Source: Bacillota bacterium | Lineage (GTDB): Bacteria; Bacillota; Clostridia; Peptostreptococcales; Anaerovoracaceae | Length of the DNA: 5,970 nucleotides | Assembly (NCBI GenBank): GCA_016284485.1 | Contig: JAEEOX010000186.1 | Coordinates: 1 to 5,970, forward strand | Direction: 5' to 3' | Part shown: piece after piece, positions 5,307 to 5,970 of the stretch | Layout: each line of letters begins with the position of its first letter | How positions within the stretch are numbered: the first letter of the stretch is position 1 | Made by a program: the position numbers and the translations under genes | Notes under the pieces: model-generated | What the model was told of the DNA's origin: nothing | Databases searched by the model: none | Seen by the model: the letters and a program-made list of their open reading frames with translations, nothing else

Positions 5307-5320
5307 TGATGATCTCATCA
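5307..5320. repeat. Short perfect inverted repeat between two minus-strand genes
   Basis: TGATGA (5307-5312) and TCATCA (5315-5320) are perfect inverted repeats separated by two bases. They lie between the end of the CWB2 protein gene and the AT-rich gene. There is no T-run beside it, so it is not a typical terminator. It could be an operator for the AT-rich gene or chance. Confidence 0.4.
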
Positions 5321-5336
5321 CCATACTAAAGATTTC

Positions 5337-5970
5337 TTAAACAGTTCCTCCGAAGATTCTCTCGGCAGTTTCATCAGATATTACGCCCTTACCTCCCATA
5401 ATCACGAGGCGGTAGGAGTCTTTTGCCTTGAAGTAACTCTCGGCATGATCACTGATATTGTCCACAACCAGAACAAGAGGTGCATCGTATGCTGCCGCGA
5501 TTGGACCGCCTGAAAGGCCGTCAGGGAAGTTGTTGCCGTTTGCAATTACGACTGTGTCCACCTTACCCTGGAAGAACTCATTGGCCACAGCAATGGATGT
5601 CAGATATCTGGTTTTGCCGGAAAGCCTCTTGACAGTACCATATTCCATTATGACATCTTCAATGTCGTAGGATACTGCTCCCTTTCCGCCGATGACGTAG
5701 AACTGACCCGACATCTTTGAGGCGTTGTCATTCAGATACTTCACCTGATCAGAGTTAAGTGAAGCGCCAACCAGGAAGATCGGCCTCTTTGCAGCTGATG
5801 CTGAAAGAGCATCAGCGAATCCATTTCCAGATGCAATCAAAAGGTCTTCTCCTTCTACTCCAGCCTCGTTCAAAACTGCAAGGTTGGTGGCGTAACGGTT
5901 GGATCCAGACAGACGCTTTACTCTACCATCTATCATATCTTCCACTTCTAATGGAACCGCTCCCTTGCCT
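5337..5970 (-). CDS. Cell-wall-binding repeat 2 (CWB2) protein, N-terminus beyond window
   Basis: The last 210 residues of a surface protein are visible, with no start codon. They contain the end of one CWB2 repeat (GKGAVPLEVEDMIDG) and two further complete repeats. Each complete repeat begins VKRLSG-x-x-RY (KRLSGSNRYATN and KRLSGKTRYLTS), continues with an ASGNGFADALSA or ANGNNFPDGLSG core, and ends with GGKGAVS or GGKGVIS. In Clostridia, CWB2 domains occur as sets of three that hold exported proteins non-covalently on an anionic cell-wall polymer. The catalytic or adhesive part, if any, would precede these repeats and lies outside the window. The stop is at 5337, with no clear terminator after it before the AT-rich gene. 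Confidence 0.95.
   Translation of the reverse strand, partial: GKGAVPLEVEDMIDGRVKRLSGSNRYATNLAVLNEAGVEGEDLLIASGNGFADALSASAAKRPIFLVGASLNSDQVKYLNDNASKMSGQFYVIGGKGAVSYDIEDVIMEYGTVKRLSGKTRYLTSIAVANEFFQGKVDTVVIANGNNFPDGLSGGPIAAAYDAPLVLVVDNISDHAESYFKAKDSYRLVIMGGKGVISDETAERIFGGTV

Overview
The window looks like chromosomal DNA from an anaerobic Gram-positive bacterium, most likely of class Clostridia. The evidence is a rubrerythrin with its rubredoxin domain first, CWB2-type cell-wall-binding repeats, a RibU-type ECF riboflavin transporter under an FMN riboswitch, and GGAGG-type ribosome binding sites. Most of the window is moderately GC-rich (about 50-55% in lines I counted by hand). One small gene at 4791-5270 is clearly AT-rich (about 32-42%). 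I cannot name a genus.

Layout. All genes are on the minus strand except the rubrerythrin. Read in the minus direction, the right edge holds the C-terminal part of a cell-wall-binding-repeat protein (5970-5337). Next is an AT-rich one-TM protein of unknown function (about 5261-4791). The rubrerythrin (4155-4694, plus strand) ends in a perfect hairpin terminator that faces this AT-rich gene. A short divergent promoter region (about 4013-4108) serves the rubrerythrin on one side. On the other side it serves a minus-strand cluster: a membrane-anchored periplasmic-binding-protein homologue (4003-2657), a 73-residue Nfu-type Fe-S scaffold (2633-2412), and an unrecognised 142-residue protein translationally coupled to it (2412-1984).

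Ten bases after that cluster a complete FMN riboswitch begins (1973-1852), followed by an intrinsic terminator (1828-1803). Then come ribU (1776-1231), tsaE (1211-717) and tsaB (729 to beyond the left edge). These three genes are tightly packed with no evident internal promoter. Riboflavin uptake and two proteins of tRNA t6A synthesis therefore appear to share one FMN-controlled leader.

How the parts fit. The riboswitch shows all elements of a transcription-attenuation switch, including a 10-bp alternative pairing between the first strand of aptamer helix P1 and the first strand of the terminator. TsaE (ATPase) and TsaB work together with TsaD, which is not in the window. I see no mobile element, CRISPR array, tRNA or rRNA gene, and no clear new multi-gene system. 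The best leads are the unknown 142-residue protein beside Nfu, the non-lipoprotein orphan binding protein with an almost leaderless promoter, an insertion in TsaE, and the AT-rich island.
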